43,428 bases of DNA, from NCBI GenBank assembly GCA_021732565.1, contig JAKFUT010000038.1, forward strand, positions 1 through 43,428, given 5' to 3'. The stretch's first letter is position 1, and every line of letters starts with the position of its first letter. The stretch is from Candidatus Obscuribacterales bacterium (GTDB taxonomy: Bacteria > Cyanobacteriota > Vampirovibrionia > Obscuribacterales > Obscuribacteraceae). The notes under the pieces were generated by a model that was given only the letters and a program-made list of their open reading frames with translations, was not told the DNA's origin and made no database searches. Positions 1 through 8,991 of this stretch are shown in pieces. Both the position numbers and the translations under genes were made by a program.

Positions 1-1066
1 TGGCCTGTGCAATTATTTTGCCTTGATCCGTTCGGTAGTCCATTACCACAAGCGTGTCTATTAAGCCCCGAATTTCGTTCAGAAAGGTTAGTCCCTTTGC
101 ATGGGGGTTCATTAGATAGGAAGTGGGGACAGCTGCTTCGATTTTTAAATCGGTCGCGCTGGCTTTCAACTTTTGTAGCAGCTGCACATGATTTGCATAA
201 TAAATTTCGGGATTCAACCAGAAGCCGGGCAGCGAGTACGGCTCGATATCATATTGTATGCCGGCCAGGCGAGCATCTTCACTTATGGAATTGTTGTACT
301 CAACATAAGTCTGAGTGCGCCTGACGTAGATCTCATGGTATTTGGGCATAATCGCGGTTGGATCGCCATCAACGGCATAAACTCTAATTCCCTTGCGGCT
401 GGCATTGCTGATGAATTGGGACAACTTCTCCGCTTCTATTATGACTCGGTGTTCTTCCATGGGTATGAAAATATACACCGACTTGATGCCCCACGCGCTG
501 AGTTTCTCTAACTCGGAGTCTACTGGCGTTGCCTGCCAGAAGCTGGGCTGCCAGACCCATCCGGAACGTGGCGGAACATTACCCGTACGTCTTGCGCTTC
601 TCTTAATGCAGTTCCCGCCAGCCTCATCAAACGATTCTATCTCGAGATCCGTTGACTGTTGTGGCGAGATTTCCTCGGCAGGTTCGACGCAATTGGGCAC
701 GAACACGCCTCTTTTGTCACGATCTCCTTCCAGAAGTATGGTGGAGGATGACGGAGGAATGGTCGATCCGGAAAACATGTTGGCCGCGACGATGTGCGTG
801 GTGGCAACCGGCACTGTTTCGACCAGCTGGCACAGGGGCGGCAGCGGTTCCGATGCGGGTAACCCGATTAGATAGCGAATTTGTCCATCGGGTTCGGTCA
901 CTTTGGAAAATGTTATTGACCCTTCAGGACGATGATCTTCCGGGCAAAGAAGAATCTGCGTCTGTGCCGAAGAAATTGGGGACTGCGCCATTACATGTGG
1001 TGCTCCGCTAAGCAAGAGTAAGGCGACCGTAAAAAAGATAGCATGGTGCAATGTGTTGGTAGTCAT
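1..1066 (-). CDS. Secreted glycoside-hydrolase-like TIM-barrel protein (3' end beyond the window)
   Basis: The minus strand is open from an ATG at 1066 to the left edge (355 codons) with no stop, so the C-terminus is missing. The N-terminus is a clear signal peptide (basic start, AIFFTVALLLLSGAP core, then AQS). After a low-complexity stretch of about 130 residues there is an alternating beta/alpha region with GIKSVYIFIP, KGIRVYAVDGDP, GIQYDIEPY and LVVMDYR. Acidic YDIEP and MDYR motifs at strand ends are what GH18-like and related polysaccharide-acting TIM barrels carry. The ATG directly abuts the TGA of the upstream GT2 gene (zero-base junction, no clear Shine-Dalgarno), so translation is probably coupled. 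By position it could trim or modify the polymer in the periplasm, as PgaB does in PNAG systems. Substrate and family are inferred. The plus-strand ORFs in this stretch are shadows. Confidence 0.8.
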   Translation of the reverse strand, partial: MTTNTLHHAIFFTVALLLLSGAPHVMAQSPISSAQTQILLCPEDHRPEGSITFSKVTEPDGQIRYLIGLPASEPLPPLCQLVETVPVATTHIVAANMFSGSTIPPSSSTILLEGDRDKRGVFVPNCVEPAEEISPQQSTDLEIESFDEAGGNCIKRSARRTGNVPPRSGWVWQPSFWQATPVDSELEKLSAWGIKSVYIFIPMEEHRVIIEAEKLSQFISNASRKGIRVYAVDGDPTAIMPKYHEIYVRRTQTYVEYNNSISEDARLAGIQYDIEPYSLPGFWLNPEIYYANHVQLLQKLKASATDLKIEAAVPTSYLMNPHAKGLTFLNEIRGLIDTLVVMDYRTDQGKIIAQA

Positions 1067-2476
1067 TCAGTCTGGAACCACAATGTTTAAGCTACGAGGA
1101 ATAGACTTCCAGATGAATTTTTGGCCAAGAATGATCTGCCACAGACCCAGCAGACGACTGAAAAGGATGAACTGGTGATAACCAAGATTCTCAATACAGG
1201 CAAAAAAGATCAACCGAAGTGAATCTTCGAGCTTGCCGAATGAGCCGAACCAAATCTCTTCATAGAGCAATGCAAACAGTGAGGTCAGCAGCCCGGTATT
1301 GAAAGCAATGAACATGAACAACAACATACTCTTGATCGAAAGTAGTCCTAACGCGGCGCCAATTAGAATGACAAAGAAGCCTGCAACTTCCATTAGGGGT
1401 GAAAACCACTCGATAAGGAAGTAGTAAGGGAAGGCCAGCCAACTAACAAACCCGCCGTTTGGATGAAAAAATAGCTCTTTGTGAAATACTAATACCTGTG
1501 TTAAACCGCGATGCCAGCGCGCTCGTTGGCCCGACAACGCATGAAATTTCTCAGGTACTTCCGTGTAACAATTTGAGATCGGAACATACTCAATCTTGTA
1601 GGGCAATTTATTGAGGATATGATACTTGTGAATGCGCACGATCAAATCCATGTCTTCCCCGGCTGCACGAATATCGTAGCCGTTAAGTTCTTTAACCACG
1701 TCGGTTCTGAACACACCAAAAGCTCCCGATACGATAAGAACCGCATTCAAAGGGTTCCACCCGAGGCGCCCGAAGATGAAAGCGCGCAAGTATTCTAAAG
1801 TTTGAAATACCGCAATTGCTTTTGCCGCCAGTTCTGCTCGCATAAATAGCCCGCTGCTGACCATGCTTCCATTGACTGTTCGCACAACCCCGCCAGCAGC
1901 CACGACTTCTGGATCACTAAAGGCTTTCATTATCTCGTGAATGCTGTTCATCTGAAAAACGGTATCTATGTCGATATCGGCAAAATAGGGATATCTGACA
2001 TAATTCAGGCCCGCGTTTGAAGCGTCGGCTTTGCTTCCGCCAGCCTCTTTATCAACCACTCGTAACTTAGGCTCGGTTAGCGACTGATAGACGCCGCGAA
2101 TGGCTCCTTTTGTGCCAATTGGTTCTATGTCATTCAGCGTGCATGGAACCAATTTGAACTTTTCCATCAGCACTTTAAATGTATCGTCGTTGGATCCGTC
2201 ATTAACGATGATTATTTCATAGGAAGAATAGGCAAGCTGCAATAAGCACTTCGCTGCTTCTTCAATCCAGACTTGTTCATTGAAGGCTGGTGCCACCAAA
2301 CTGACTGGTGGCTCAAAACCCGTGATAGCATTGAATTCCCTGTTTGCCGCGTCTTTAGGCTTATTTATGTAAATTTGCAAAAGAGCGAAAAACAACAACA
2401 GCAAATTGATTGAGACGATCAGCAAGAAGTAGAGAAAGAAAAGACTTTCAATCACCGTGAAGATCTGGTTAATCAT
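1067..2476 (-). CDS. GT2 family processive polysaccharide synthase
   Basis: 469-residue inner-membrane glycosyltransferase of the GT2 type found in PNAG, hyaluronan and cellulose synthases. It begins with one long hydrophobic segment (about 5-35). The GT-A domain follows with VNDGS (Asp93), a DxD-type site written DIDIDT (167-172), the GED acidic pair (Glu274-Asp275) and the processivity motif QRARW (317-321). Several C-terminal membrane segments (about 345-450) would form the translocation channel. The start lies 5 bases after the HEAT gene stop, with an AAAGG about 9 bases upstream. Neighbours (epimerase, TPR/barrel exporter, TIM-barrel hydrolase) support synthesis and export of an exopolysaccharide. 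The sugar donor cannot be read from sequence. All catalytic motifs are present, so the enzyme is probably active. Confidence 0.92.
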   Translation of the reverse strand: MINQIFTVIESLFFLYFLLIVSINLLLLFFALLQIYINKPKDAANREFNAITGFEPPVSLVAPAFNEQVWIEEAAKCLLQLAYSSYEIIIVNDGSNDDTFKVLMEKFKLVPCTLNDIEPIGTKGAIRGVYQSLTEPKLRVVDKEAGGSKADASNAGLNYVRYPYFADIDIDTVFQMNSIHEIMKAFSDPEVVAAGGVVRTVNGSMVSSGLFMRAELAAKAIAVFQTLEYLRAFIFGRLGWNPLNAVLIVSGAFGVFRTDVVKELNGYDIRAAGEDMDLIVRIHKYHILNKLPYKIEYVPISNCYTEVPEKFHALSGQRARWHRGLTQVLVFHKELFFHPNGGFVSWLAFPYYFLIEWFSPLMEVAGFFVILIGAALGLLSIKSMLLFMFIAFNTGLLTSLFALLYEEIWFGSFGKLEDSLRLIFFACIENLGYHQFILFSRLLGLWQIILGQKFIWKSIPRSLNIVVPD

Positions 2477-2481
2477 CGTGC

Positions 2482-3537
2482 CTAGCCTTTGGGAAAAGCG
2501 GCAGCGTCTAAGCTGCCTTGAACTGCGACCAGGTGCTGCTGACTTTCGCCATGTCTTTCAAATGTCGGGTCAGAAACCAATAGTTGAGAACTTCGGTGGC
2601 GAACCCACGAGTTTGAGTCTTTGAGCATTGGCAGCAAATATTGCTTATCTTCCAGTTGGACCACCGCCTTCAATGCATGCAAGGCCCGCAACCTCACGAT
2701 CCACGATTCATGAGCGAGCAAGTCGGTATAAAGTTCTCTGTCTGCGGGGTTCTGCAGCCCGCCCAGAAAACGTATTCCGGCGATGATAATCGTGGTATTT
2801 GCTGAGTTTTGCAACAACTCTCGGACCGGATCGCGCAAAGCATCCAGATTAACTCCTTCAAGATAACTGAGCATCAACTCAATATCATCGATAGATCCCG
2901 AATTGATGACTGCCAGGGACGGTTCTTCCCAAACGTACGGCAATACTAGCCGAAAAACTTCCGCTGCTTTTTTCTTAGGCCAGTTTTGCGCTAAAGCGCG
3001 ATTCAATACCGCTTTTGCAGAACGCTCACCATCTATCATTAGCAACGTACGGCAGGCAATGATAGACAGATGTTCTTTATTCGAAGTGCTATATCGTTGG
3101 ACAACATTATACGCATCGATTGAGCCCATATTTCCAAGAGTCACAAGTCCAAGGATTTTGACCTCATCCGAGAAACTAGAAACATAGCGTCTGGATAGTT
3201 GATCGAACTTATTGGCTTCGGCAAATGCTATCAATTTGCTTCTTGTCGCTGGCAGGCCGAGTTCGAATAAACGATTCCAGTATTTGACGAGCAATTCGAC
3301 GTGCTCATTTTTTCGCAATTTAAGAACCGGCAGATTCCCATCAGTTCGTAGCAGCTGATCAAAAACTGGCAACCATCTTTCTATAGCTGCATCCGCGTAT
3401 TTCATTTTTCGTCGGCGCGCACCTTTAGACAAAAGCAAAAGGGTGATCACTATGGCGGCCAAACTGATCTCAACACAGCCTAGCCCTACCGCAAAGCGTT
3501 CGAGTACCAGGGGATCCATCATTGCTTGAATGTTCAT
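2482..3537 (-). CDS. Membrane-anchored HEAT-repeat protein
   Basis: 351 residues. One N-terminal membrane helix (about 15-36) is followed by a basic KGARRRK stop-transfer stretch, which predicts a cytoplasmic body. The rest is helical pairs typical of HEAT repeats, clearest in 'DEVKILGLVTLGNMGS', 'REYTDLLAHESWIVRLRALHA'-like and 'MLKDSNSWVRHRSSQLL' units. It sits 3 bases after the TPR/barrel gene and 5 bases before the synthase, so it is firmly in the operon. HEAT arrays are protein-binding scaffolds. A reasonable inference is that it docks to the synthase on the cytoplasmic face, where other systems use PgaD or a PilZ protein. No catalytic motif is visible. Confidence 0.85.
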   Translation of the reverse strand: MNIQAMMDPLVLERFAVGLGCVEISLAAIVITLLLLSKGARRRKMKYADAAIERWLPVFDQLLRTDGNLPVLKLRKNEHVELLVKYWNRLFELGLPATRSKLIAFAEANKFDQLSRRYVSSFSDEVKILGLVTLGNMGSIDAYNVVQRYSTSNKEHLSIIACRTLLMIDGERSAKAVLNRALAQNWPKKKAAEVFRLVLPYVWEEPSLAVINSGSIDDIELMLSYLEGVNLDALRDPVRELLQNSANTTIIIAGIRFLGGLQNPADRELYTDLLAHESWIVRLRALHALKAVVQLEDKQYLLPMLKDSNSWVRHRSSQLLVSDPTFERHGESQQHLVAVQGSLDAAAFPKG

Positions 3538-3540
3538 GAC

Positions 3541-6387
3541 CTATAACACCCGTTTCAATCCGAACATCAGACCGCGCCGCGTATAGATGTCCTGGATGCT
3601 ATCAATGAAAATCCCATAGCGCACTGCCCATTCCGGCGTGACATAGTGAAGTCCCCCTAGCAACGCACCAATCGTCCGGTTATCGAGAATCTTGTTTTGT
3701 GGAAGCACATTCTCTATGTTATGACCCACCGCGAACGATAGACCAATCTGGCTGCGGCGACTGTAAAACCAGTTAAATGCAAGCGATTCAGCATTTGCCA
3801 CACCGGTCTTTTCTATGTGCGCATTGTTGAAAGTGAACGCAACGCGGAAAGGTCCAACATATTTTTCCAACGTATAAATTCCCGAGTTCACATTGAGCCG
3901 CTTGTAGGAATTGAGCTGGTAGGCACCGATTGCATTTAGTCCCCAGGGTAAATTCATGGTGACGGCTTGTAGAAATCCCCCCCCGGGCAAAGCTACGTTG
4001 CCAGGTCCAAATACGCCTTCCGTATATGATGTGAGGCGCCTTGTAACTGGTATTCCAAATCCGGCGTTATAAGTGCAATCAGTAGTGGAAAAGCGACGAT
4101 AACGATTAGCGCTGATGTTGAATGTGACTCTATTTGGCATGCGGAGATTGTACGCAATAGTTTGTTCATTCCAACCCGGCCGGCCTGTGACCAGCTGGTT
4201 ATTGCACACAATATCCAATTCTTGTCTGGGGAAAACATTTCCTTCCAGAATTTGGGGATTATAGGGCGACCAATCAAATTTTGGTACATTCCGAACGGCC
4301 TGTTTGTGAATCTCCTTGTATGCTATCCAGGATTTTTGGCGCAGCGCATTTTTCAGAAGAATTTGATAATACTCGGCGTCTTTACTGAGTTGATTGCTGC
4401 GCACAGCCTTGTCGAGCAAGGCCACCGCTTCATTGGGACGCTCCATTCTATTTAGCAGGTTCACCTTGTTGAGAATGTATTCTTTCTCGTCTGGTGATTC
4501 CGCTAATATCGAGTCGATTGTTTGCAGGGCAAGCTTGTATTCATGCTTGGCGCGATACACCTGGAATAACTCATAAGCGGCAGTGCTGTCCTCAGGGAAA
4601 CGTGCAGAATACTGGCGAATACTTTCCGCGCGAATTTCCAACTCAGCCGGTACGGAAGATGCACGTGAGCGCCAATAAGCATTCTGAAACGGCTCTGCTT
4701 GCGGATCATCCGGTGAGCTATATGCAATATGATTTGCCGGATTTTGGCACCATCTCCAGTATAGTTTATATGCAGGCTCATATCCCGAATCAGCTGTCAT
4801 CGAGTCTTTCAATGCTCGAACGGCATCTGCCGAAACGCCGTTCGATTTTCGACAAAGACTTCTAGCCAGGGAATAATAAGTCGCCGCCAGGCGTTGGCGA
4901 TATTCCGACTCTTCCGGGGACAATGCCACCAATTGTTGATTGGTACGAATGGCAGTATCATAATCACCAAGCGCTTCTTGAAGCTTGCCCAGGCCCAGAT
5001 ACGCTTCGGCATCGTCTGGCTGATTCTCAATGGCGGTCTTGATCAGACCTATACGCTTCTCAATTTCCGCGAAGTCCTGCGCACCGTCCGAGGTTATCGG
5101 GACAGCTCCGCCGTGAAGCCAAAATGCATTAGGAAAGTAAACGCTAGCTTGCTGTTTAATTGCATCAGCAGATTCTGAGCTTCCTTTACGATTGCATAAC
5201 TTCAGCAGCAGGCGCCACGCATTTTCGCTATCGGGCTTCACTGCCAAAAGTTGATGGATCGCTTGAACCGCTTCTGCGGTTTGACCGTTGCGGCTTAACA
5301 ATGCGGCTTTGGCATTTAGCACGTCCACCGCGTCAATCGGTATACCGTCTTCAGGAGAAAACTGACCGAGGTATTTCTCATAGACAGGTAAGGCATCGCA
5401 GTTTAACCGTTGCTGAGCCCGGGCGAGTTCCAGAACGGCTTTTACATCATCGGCTGATTCCGCCAGCGTCGCGTTCAACTGGTCAATCCGTTCCTTTATC
5501 TGTTCAATACTGGCATTCAACGGTAAAGCAGGCTGCGTCCAAAATGCTTTCGGAAAGTGCTTTTGCGCCTCTGCGTAAACACGTTCGAGATCCGGCGTGC
5601 CGGTGGTAGCAAAAATTTGCAGGTAGAGACGATATGAAGAAGCATCGTCGGGTGTCAGCACGATCGCTTGCATCAATGCCGAACCCGCTTCGCTTGTATT
5701 CCCCGCGGAGCACTGCTTTCTGGCAAATTCCCGGTAAGCCCTGGCCGTTTTTGCTTGAATATTTTCGTCGTTCGGTAACCGTTTACGCAGTGCCGTGAGA
5801 AGTGCTAACGCTTCTTGGGGCCGATTAGCCTTTAGCAAGTACTGTGCCAATTGAAATTTTTCGAAATCAGAACTTGAATGAGACAATCGTCTAATTGTCT
5901 CATCAAGGTCAGGCTCACTCTTGAGTTCACGCAAAGGTAGCCATAGTGCCTTTGGAAACTTTTTTCTTGCCAGGGCTGTAATTGATTGTGCATTAAGTTG
6001 ATTGGATGGCAAGTTACACGAACTCACCAATAAGCTCCATGCAAACTCGTAGCCTGGTGAGATGCTCGTTACGCGCATCAGAAGAGCTTGGGCTTCAGCT
6101 ACCCGAGCAAGCCTCAGTAAGACCTGTGCTTTGCCGAGCAAATAATCGACATTGTTTGGTGCATGCGAAAGGAGTGCATTGAATATCGGCAGCGCCTTTG
6201 AGTAATTTTGCTCCCGATAGCGGGACAGCGCAAGCTGGAACTGTTGGTTTTCCAAATCTTCAGCCGACCCGCCCGGTGGACGAGCACCAGCTAGGGCAGG
6301 TTGGCCAAAAACAAGCATCTGGGCAATTGTGATAAGCCCAAGTATTGCAATTCTACGTGAGCCGACAGATTTCACAATAGGACCCAT
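3541..6387 (-). CDS. TPR-domain outer-membrane beta-barrel exporter (PgaA/YaiO-like)
   Basis: 948 residues. A signal peptide (RRIAILGLITIAQMLVFG then ALAG) precedes many TPR units (about 45-700), for example 'LALSRYREQNYSKALPIFNALL' and 'AYLGLGKLQEALGDYDTAIR'. The last 230 or so residues (from about 717) switch to alternating aromatic and polar strands (RVTFNISANRYRRF, GLNAIGAYQLNSYKR, FAVGHN) ending in LMFGLKRVL, as in YaiO-type outer-membrane barrels. This periplasmic-TPR plus barrel layout is that of PgaA, AlgK/AlgE and BcsC, which guide and export synthase-made polysaccharides. The start overlaps the epimerase end by 16 bases. A downstream GTG at 6375 is an alternative start that keeps the signal peptide. 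Polymer identity is unknown. Confidence 0.87.
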   Translation of the reverse strand: MGPIVKSVGSRRIAILGLITIAQMLVFGQPALAGARPPGGSAEDLENQQFQLALSRYREQNYSKALPIFNALLSHAPNNVDYLLGKAQVLLRLARVAEAQALLMRVTSISPGYEFAWSLLVSSCNLPSNQLNAQSITALARKKFPKALWLPLRELKSEPDLDETIRRLSHSSSDFEKFQLAQYLLKANRPQEALALLTALRKRLPNDENIQAKTARAYREFARKQCSAGNTSEAGSALMQAIVLTPDDASSYRLYLQIFATTGTPDLERVYAEAQKHFPKAFWTQPALPLNASIEQIKERIDQLNATLAESADDVKAVLELARAQQRLNCDALPVYEKYLGQFSPEDGIPIDAVDVLNAKAALLSRNGQTAEAVQAIHQLLAVKPDSENAWRLLLKLCNRKGSSESADAIKQQASVYFPNAFWLHGGAVPITSDGAQDFAEIEKRIGLIKTAIENQPDDAEAYLGLGKLQEALGDYDTAIRTNQQLVALSPEESEYRQRLAATYYSLARSLCRKSNGVSADAVRALKDSMTADSGYEPAYKLYWRWCQNPANHIAYSSPDDPQAEPFQNAYWRSRASSVPAELEIRAESIRQYSARFPEDSTAAYELFQVYRAKHEYKLALQTIDSILAESPDEKEYILNKVNLLNRMERPNEAVALLDKAVRSNQLSKDAEYYQILLKNALRQKSWIAYKEIHKQAVRNVPKFDWSPYNPQILEGNVFPRQELDIVCNNQLVTGRPGWNEQTIAYNLRMPNRVTFNISANRYRRFSTTDCTYNAGFGIPVTRRLTSYTEGVFGPGNVALPGGGFLQAVTMNLPWGLNAIGAYQLNSYKRLNVNSGIYTLEKYVGPFRVAFTFNNAHIEKTGVANAESLAFNWFYSRRSQIGLSFAVGHNIENVLPQNKILDNRTIGALLGGLHYVTPEWAVRYGIFIDSIQDIYTRRGLMFGLKRVL

Positions 6388-7472
6388 TCAGATTGCATAT
6401 TCTCATTAGCTGCGTGACGACCGGCAAGTGCTCCGGAGGCAAATGCGCCGCGGAACCCGATTAAATTTTGATCGACAGGGGCCGGAGGCTGTGAATCCTT
6501 CCTGCTTAAGACTCTAAAACTGCGACGTTTAGAATCTTCTTCATCCATCGCAAAGTCGATCAGTCGTTTCAGCCCTTCCCTGAAGCTGAATTTTGGCTGA
6601 AATCCGAACGCCTGGCAAATCTTTCGGTAAGAGCCGACCGATTGATGGATATCGTTTAGCCTTGCAGGAAGAAACTCTGGTGCCAATTCCTTTTCAAATC
6701 CTTCTGATAGGAAGCGCAGAAGATCCAATAATGTATGAGAGTGATTGGTGCAAACATTGTAAACGCCAAAAGATTCGCCTGTGGTCTTAATGGATAGAAG
6801 GAGCGCTTGGACTATGTCATCTACATAAACGAAGTCGCGCGATTGCGTGCCATCGCCGTACACCTTGGGAGACACGCCGTTAAGATAACATTTCAAGAAT
6901 TTGGAGATCACGCCGGAATAGTCCGAATCTGCATTTTGCCGGGGTCCATATGCATTAAAGAAGCGCATGCAAGCGATCTCGAAATCGAAGAGATTCGTGT
7001 ACATTTCGCAGTACTGTTCGCACATGTATTTGCTTAATCCATAGGGATTAATCGGCTCCGACTGAAACGTTTCTGTTTTCGGTATCAGCCTATTGCTGCC
7101 ATAAACTGCCGCCGAAGACGCAAAGATCACTTTGCGAACAGATTTCTCTTCTCGTGCGGCGTCAAGCAGATTAATCGTGCCAGTTACGTTGTGATTATGC
7201 GCTAAGAAAGGGTTTCTCAAAGATTCTGATACTGAGGATGAAGCTGCCAAATGGAAGACAACGTCGCTTCCTTTGATGGCCTCCTTAATCTGCTGCAGAC
7301 TTTCGACACTGGCCACATGCAAATCAATGTAATCCAACGCCTGGCTCAGATTCTGCATTCGTCCAGTGGAGAAATTGTCAAGGACGGCTACGGAATAACC
7401 GGCCCTCAAAAGAGCATCAACCAAGTGCGAACCTATGAAACCAGCACCCCCGGTAACTAGACAACGTGCCAT
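6372..7472 (-). CDS. NAD-dependent sugar-nucleotide epimerase/dehydratase (extended SDR)
   Basis: 366 residues. The N-terminus has the Rossmann motif GGAGFIG (8-14), then LDNFSTG for NAD ribose contacts, FHLAA, the catalytic FASSAAVYG serine region (118-125) and YxxxK as YGLSK (Tyr144, Lys148). RNAYGPRQ- and SRDFVYVDD-like motifs of UDP-glucose/UDP-GlcNAc 4-epimerases follow. It likely supplies the UDP-sugar for the synthase encoded downstream. A C-terminal extension of about 40 residues beyond the usual end (RKDSQPPAP to EWVLL) is unusual and carries the overlap with the next gene. The ATG at 7472 has AAGGA 7 bases upstream. Whether the product is galactose, GalNAc or a uronic acid epimer cannot be decided. 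Confidence 0.93.
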   Translation of the reverse strand: MARCLVTGGAGFIGSHLVDALLRAGYSVAVLDNFSTGRMQNLSQALDYIDLHVASVESLQQIKEAIKGSDVVFHLAASSSVSESLRNPFLAHNHNVTGTINLLDAAREEKSVRKVIFASSAAVYGSNRLIPKTETFQSEPINPYGLSKYMCEQYCEMYTNLFDFEIACMRFFNAYGPRQNADSDYSGVISKFLKCYLNGVSPKVYGDGTQSRDFVYVDDIVQALLLSIKTTGESFGVYNVCTNHSHTLLDLLRFLSEGFEKELAPEFLPARLNDIHQSVGSYRKICQAFGFQPKFSFREGLKRLIDFAMDEEDSKRRSFRVLSRKDSQPPAPVDQNLIGFRGAFASGALAGRHAANENMQSEWVLL

Positions 7473-7578
7473 TGTGATTCCTTATTTTGTAAATGTTCGG
7501 ATTGCGAGCAAAGAGTTAACGCTTGCGCCTACCGGCTCTGGCGAATCCTCTAGAAGATATTAAAATTGGAAATTTGGA

Positions 7579-7935
7579 TCAGGTCGTCACAGACAAAGAA
7601 TAAGGATTACGGCGATTTTCTTCAGTGTTAACGGCGCTCAACATTGTGCTGAGATCATTGTTTCTGGCCAATTGATCGAGTTCCTTTCTAACTTCAGCTT
7701 CAATGTATTTTCGGCAAGCGCGCTCTAACTGATTCTGGGCTTGCCGCGCAATGAGTTTTGCAGTTTCAAAAATAAATTCCTGCTTGAAGTGAACCCCCAG
7801 CGTGTCAACTTTAACTACTTGCAATGGATTCAAGCTGTGAACACCAGTTTTGATCGGCTCAGTGACGTAGCCGGACAAAAAAACTGGAACATATATCTCG
7901 ACCTCATGGTCAGACGGTTCTGATGACGTTTGCAT
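7579..7935 (-). CDS. Conserved-looking hypothetical protein, 118 aa
   Basis: No family recognised. The protein is soluble, begins with an acidic Ser/Glu stretch, has a beta-rich middle (EVEIYVPVFLSGYV) and a long charged helix (about 55-95) rich in Glu, Arg and Gln that could be a coiled coil. A GAGGAA Shine-Dalgarno lies about 8 bases before the ATG, which supports real translation. It lies 106 bases upstream of the epimerase on the same strand, so it may be the first gene of the polysaccharide operon or a separate unit. Confidence 0.6.
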   Translation of the reverse strand: MQTSSEPSDHEVEIYVPVFLSGYVTEPIKTGVHSLNPLQVVKVDTLGVHFKQEFIFETAKLIARQAQNQLERACRKYIEAEVRKELDQLARNNDLSTMLSAVNTEENRRNPYSLSVTT

Positions 7936-8360
7936 TTCGTATTCCTCTCAGAACAAACACTTTTGAATCTCCTAATAGATAGGCGATTTTAAATCTCCTG
8001 AATCGAAAGAGGTCAGCGAATCGCCTCTGAGCAACTCACACTGACTCCTGATTAAAGTAGTCATACTAAGGACACGAAGTCTATCAGCCGAAGCGTACGA
8101 TGACTGAGCTAAATAACTAAAGCGACGGAACTCCGTAACATAAAACGGGCTAGCTGGCTGGTTTTTTCCCTGTGCAAGAGCCCGACCAATTGGTTTTGGG
8201 CAGACATTTTTTTTTGTGTACAAAAAGCTTTTTGGTGAAAATGCGCGTTGAGACCTTGAATGGATGGCAAGAGATACACGGCAAAGTTGTGTCTGCATCA
8301 CAATAGGCATGGTTATGTCTATTATTACGCCGCGCGTTTGTTTTGCAGTAAATTGCCAAA
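7936..8360. other. Intergenic stretch without a convincing gene
   Basis: Between the 118-aa gene and the frameshifted ORF. Two overlapping minus-strand ORFs exist here, but they are rich in Cys, Asn, Ser and His, have no ribosome binding site and look like noise. A run of eight T (around 8210-8217) is the only compositional oddity. The promoter for the minus-strand operon probably lies here, but no box is clear by eye. Confidence 0.5.
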
Positions 8361-8941
8361 ATGAAATGCTTAAGTGGAAGATTGGACAATGAACCGCTCC
8401 CTGTGCCGCAAGTTATCACGGCAGCAATGAGTCGACTTTGCTCATTTGAACACGTGCCTTTAGTTGTCGTAAATCCGCTGTTCTTGAACGAATAGGAAAT
8501 GCTATTCGCTTCAATCCTGAGATCCTTGCACTTGCTGGGTATTACAGATACAAGCCGCTGCCAGTGGAAGTTGCCCAACCGAATCAATGTAGGTTAACCA
8601 AAGGCGAAGCTGATTTTAGTTTCCTTGAAGTCAATGTTAGCCATGCTTCTGAATTCAGCGGGAGTTGCCTTGAGGTGAGCGGGGTGGAGATAGACGGGTT
8701 CAAGGTGTTGCGATGTAATAGTCCAGCGATTCCTAATGCGATCGCAGCGATACTGATACATTTACGTGATAAACCCGCCACAATTCCGCATGCGTATTTC
8801 GGATGGACCGAGGGAAATCCGCTGGTATGTGTATTTGAGTATATATTCTTTTGCGAGGGTGAAACTGCTCCCGTGACCCGGGAGATTTTGCGTGAGTTAG
8901 AGCGCAGTCCTGAGAGACGCCCGCGGATTCATGTCGGGTAA
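8361..8941 (+). pseudogene. Hypothetical gene split by a one-base frameshift
   Basis: From the ATG at 8361 one frame codes for 44 residues (ending VVVNPLFLNE) and stops at TAG 8493-8495. A second frame, open since 8450, carries on seamlessly from about 8489 with RIGNAIRFNPEILALAGYYRY and runs to the TAA at 8939-8941. Both parts look protein-like and join at the stop, which fits loss of one base near 8490. The joined product would be about 193 residues and soluble. The second half could also start by itself at a GTG (8564), giving 125 aa. No family recognised. A sequencing error would produce the same picture. Confidence 0.5.
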
Positions 8942-8991
8942 ACAAACCGGTCTCAGGTTTTTTGATGATTGCCCGATTCACTCATCTATTT

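Noticed and set aside
7..1011. Four overlapping plus-strand ORFs at the left edge
   Set aside because: They are shadows of the minus-strand secreted TIM-barrel gene, which is open throughout and has clear protein motifs.
7972..8587. Two minus-strand ORFs of 112 and 145 codons
   Set aside because: No ribosome binding site, skewed residue use (Cys, Asn, His, Ser), and partial overlap with the better plus-strand frames at 8361-8941.
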